NCBI GenBank assembly: GCA_021325195.1
Contig: JAJPHQ010000042.1
Span: 1-34,990, forward strand
From: Gammaproteobacteria bacterium
Lineage (GTDB): Bacteria > Pseudomonadota > Gammaproteobacteria > Xanthomonadales > Rhodanobacteraceae
Length of the DNA: 34,990 nt
Direction: 5' to 3'
Numbering within the stretch: the stretch's first letter is position 1; every line of letters begins with the position of its first letter. Shown here piece by piece: positions 32,392 through 34,990 of the stretch. The notes beneath the pieces are model-generated. The model did no database searches. It saw only the letters and a list, made by a program, of their open reading frames with translations, and was not told the origin of the DNA. The position numbers were made by a program, and so were the translations under genes.

Positions 32392-34990
32392 TCAGCCAGG
32401 TGCAGCGCCGCCGGGCGCGGCAGGTTCGAAGCGGTGTCCGGGCGCGTGCGGCGCGGAATCGCATTCCAGCCGCACCTTGAGGTCGAACCAGGCAGCCTGT
32501 CCGGTCACCGGATCGGCATTGCTGTATGCGCCATCCGGAGCACGTTCGCCGATCAGGTGATTCAGGAGAAATCCCTCGACGAATTCCGGCGCGTCCTTCG
32601 CGAGTTTCCAGGCGCCGCGCTGCTTGCCGATCGCGTTCCAGGACCACACCGTGCCCCGCGCGGTCGCCGCATGCGCGCGCATCTCGACGCGCAGGCGTCC
32701 GCGGGGCGAGGCGATCCATGCCCAGTCGCCGTCGTCGATGCCGTGTTCCGCGAGGGTTACCGGATGCACGTACAGACAATTGCGTGCGGCGATCTGGCGC
32801 AGCCAGCGGTTCTGCGAACCCCAGGCGTGGTACATGAACATCGGCCGCTGGGTGATGGCGGAGAGCGGAAATTCGCTCTTTTCTTCCGCCTCCGGGAGAG
32901 CCGCCGTCCCCGGTACAAGAGCTCCATGGTGGCACGTAGCGCCGGATGAGGGTTCGCTATCCTCGATGTGTTGGCGCGACACCGTACCCTCACCCGCCCG
33001 ACCGCTCGCGAGTGGTCTGGCGCCCTCTCCCGGAGGGAGAGGGAAGTCCGTGTCGCTTGGCGACGAGTACCACAGGGGCACCGGATCGAAATACCGCGCC
33101 ACGCGTCCGCGCAGACGATCCGGCGGTTGCACCGCGCCGTGGCCCTGAGCGGCCAGCCGGAAACGTTGCAGCGCTTCGCAATACAACTGCAGCGTGACCG
33201 GTTCGGTCGAAGCGACGAAGCCCATCGTCTGCGCCCATTCGAGGTAATCGCGGTTGGCGAAGCGGCAGTAACTGCCCGCTTCCGGCACGCGTGTCTCGAA
33301 GCAACAGCCGTGTTCGATGTAGCGCTGCAACTGGTCGGGATTCGGTGCGCCCTTGCCGGTGCGCGAACCGTCCGGGCCGCGCCAGCCCGCCAGCAGACCC
33401 ACGCCGGGCGCGCGTTCGTGGTTCACGATGTAATCGGCGTAATCGCGGTACTTCGGCGAACCGTCGTCGTTCACCATGCCGGGCAGATGCAGGCGCGCGC
33501 CCAGTTCCAGCAGCACGTCCTGGAACGGCCGCACCTCGCGGCCGGGTTGCGTCACCGGCACGCGGATCGCGTCCGCCGCGGCGTCGGCGTCGGAGATCGG
33601 ACGATCCAGCAGGCTGATGCAGTCGTAACGTTCGAGGTACGTCGTGTCCGGGAGCACCAGATCGGCGAACGCCACGGTTTCCGAGTCGTAGGCATCGACG
33701 TAGAGGATGTGCGGGATGCTGTATGCGCCGTCGGCGTCGCGCGCGCACAGCAGCTTGCGCGTGCCGGCGGTGTCCATCGCCGAGTTCCAGCCCATGTTGG
33801 CCATGAACAGGAACAGCGTGTCGATCCTGTAGGGATCGCCCAGCACCGCGTTGCGGATCACGCTCTGCAGCATGCCGTGCGCGGCCAGCGGGTACGCCCA
33901 TGAAAACGCATGGTCGATCCGGCGCGGCCTGCCCTCCGCATCGACCAGCAGGTCTTCGGGCGATTGCGGATAGCCGAGCGGGTTGCCGTTGAGCGCACCG
34001 TCGGGCTTGCGCGCGTTCGCGGGCCTATTGCCGGGCGGCGCGGATTTCGGATACGGCGGCTGGTAACGGAAGCCGCCGGGCGTGTCGATCGTGCCCAGCA
34101 GCATCTGCAACACGTGGATCGCGCGGCAGGTGTGGAAGCCGTTGGCGTGCGCGGCGATCCCGCGCATCGCATGCATCGAGACCGGGCGGCCGGTCATCGT
34201 GTCGTGCCTGCGGCCGTACGTGTCGGTCCAGGCGATCGGCAGTTCGATGGCTTCGTCGAAAGCGGCATGCGCGAGTTCGGCGGCAAGGCGGCGGATGGTT
34301 TCCGCCGGCACGCCGCAACGCTCGCCGACCGTCTCCGGCGCGTAGTCGCGCGCCATGAACCTTTCGGCAATCCGTTGAAATGCGGGAACGGGTGCGGCCG
34401 TCGGCAAGCGCGTATTCGCCGACGATCAGCGGTGCGATGTCGGGTAGCGTCGCATCGGCGATTCGATGTTGCTGGTCATCACGCACCGCGCACAAAGGCC
34501 TGCCGTTCGCATCCCGCGCGATCAGCCCGTCGTCGGCCGCGCCGGGATCGCGGATCACCAGATGGTGCGCGTTGGTGTAACGAACCAGGTAATCGAAATC
34601 GACTCGGTCGTTGCGCAGCAGTTCCTGGATCAGCGCGCCGGCCAGCAGCCCGTCGGTGCCGGGATTCACCGGCACCCATTCGTCCGCGATCGAGGCATAG
34701 CCGGTACGGACGGGATTGACCGCCACGATCTTGGCGCCGCGCGCTTTCAGCTTGCCGAGTCCGAGCTTGATCGGGTTGGAATCGTGGTCCTCGGCCACGC
34801 CCCACAGCATCAGGTATTTCGTGCGCTCCCAGTCCGGCTCGCCGAATTCCCAGAACGAACCGCCGAAGGTGTACATGCCGGCGGCGGCCATGTTGACCGA
34901 GCAGAAGCCGCCGTGCGCGGCGTAGTTGATCGTGCCGAACTGCTGCGCCCACCAGCCGGTCAGCGCCTGCGACTGGTCGCGGCCGGTGAA
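32392..34990 (-). pseudogene. SoeA/DmsA-like molybdopterin oxidoreductase catalytic subunit, frameshifted, N-terminus outside window
   Basis: Large catalytic subunit binding molybdenum bis-MGD. From the right edge it reads GWWAQQFGTINYAAHGGFCS, then GGSFWEFGEPDWERTKYLML and VNPVRTGYASIADEWVPVNP, typical of SoeA-like enzymes. At about 34392 the frame shifts: upstream coding ends at ALADGRT and continues in the next frame at VPAFQRIAERFMARDYAPE. Removing one G from the GGG at 34390-34392 restores ADGRTVPAFQRIAERF. It is either a real mutation or a sequencing error. Downstream are RYFDPVPLWY, a repeat-coded insert (about 32985-33044), then MFMYHAWGSQNRWLRQI and the C-terminal molybdopterin dinucleotide-binding domain. 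About 865 residues are visible if the frame is corrected. The N-terminal Fe-S motif lies outside the window. Confidence 0.82.
32985..33044. repeat. palindromic dispersed repeat read in frame in the catalytic-subunit gene
   Basis: CCCTCTCCC (33023-33031) and GGGAGAGGG (33035-33043) form a perfect 9-bp hairpin with a 3-base loop, next to the CCCTCACCC block. This is the widespread proteobacterial CCCTCTCCCGGAGGGAGAGGG repeat. In the coding frame it reads FPLPPGEGARPLASGRAGEG, within a stretch of about 50 residues absent from the family between LWY and the MYHAWGSQN block. Confidence 0.8.

Noticed and set aside
30137-32560. Plus-strand open frame of about 800 codons opposite the permease
   Set aside because: His/Gln/Arg-rich shadow of the SLC13 gene; it starts inside the non-coding repeat element.
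2049-34990. CRISPR array, tRNA, rRNA or prophage genes
   Set aside because: No regularly spaced repeats with unique spacers, no tRNA-like cloverleaf and no phage or transposase protein motif was recognised. The heptamer arrays are contiguous tandem units, not spaced.

Overview
The window is high-GC gammaproteobacterial chromosome, most likely Xanthomonadales (Rhodanobacteraceae/Xanthomonadaceae type). The evidence is a set of housekeeping neighbours typical of gammaproteobacteria (def-fmt-rsmB divergent from a LysM gene, dprA, topA and tsaC), an enterobacterial-like HemC with the cofactor cysteine at residue 242, lipid A and LPS-core genes, a TopA with a lysine-rich tail, and many short dispersed repeats of the kind common in that order. 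No rRNA, tRNA, CRISPR array, transposase or phage gene was found.

Layout. 1-2050 (minus): the 5' two thirds of rpoD, preceded by a row of perfect hairpins and by dtd. 2092-2218: a palindromic dispersed repeat. 2268-4105 (plus): two tandem LpxL/HtrB-like acyltransferases. 4193-8450 (minus): a TPR protein, an ArnT-like membrane glycosyltransferase and two GT9 heptosyltransferase-like genes. 8564-9328 (plus): a WaaE-like GT2. 9352-15971 (minus): two tandem GT4 enzymes, a second ArnT-like enzyme, then rsmB, fmt and def, packed tightly enough to be one transcript starting at def. 16290-26094 (plus): a LysM protein, dprA, topA, tsaC, an AMP-ligase, purD and an LplT-like MFS transporter. 26143-27063 (plus): hemC. 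27163-34990 (minus): a DUF481 outer-membrane protein, then a three-subunit molybdoenzyme of the SoeABC/DmsABC type (anchor, Fe-S subunit and a frameshifted catalytic subunit running off the right edge), with a SLC13-family permease gene between the catalytic and Fe-S subunit genes.

How the genes work together. The left half is largely cell-envelope work: lipid A acylation, core-sugar transfer and polyprenyl-linked sugar transfer. The middle is information processing: formyl-Met-tRNA formation and removal, rRNA methylation, t6A, supercoiling and DNA uptake. The right end looks like cytoplasmic sulfite (or related sulfur/DMSO-type) oxidation linked to the quinone pool, with a permease that could move a sulfur oxyanion.

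The most unusual signal is repeat DNA that has entered protein-coding genes without breaking the frame. fmt carries a 90-bp (30-codon) insert bounded by 10-bp direct repeats, and a 92-bp copy of it at 86/92 identity sits directly against the purD start codon. The Fe-S subunit gene carries an insert of about 140 bp with 18-bp inverted ends. The catalytic subunit carries a different palindromic repeat in frame. The heptamer GGGACTC, which is part of the first family, also forms the C-terminal tail of the AMP-ligase and occupies the ribosome-binding region of dtd. A second notable structure is a roughly 470-bp non-coding element (30043-30512) with inverted ends and eight short hairpins carrying GGA in the loop, four facing out on each strand, resembling CsrA/RsmA binding sites.
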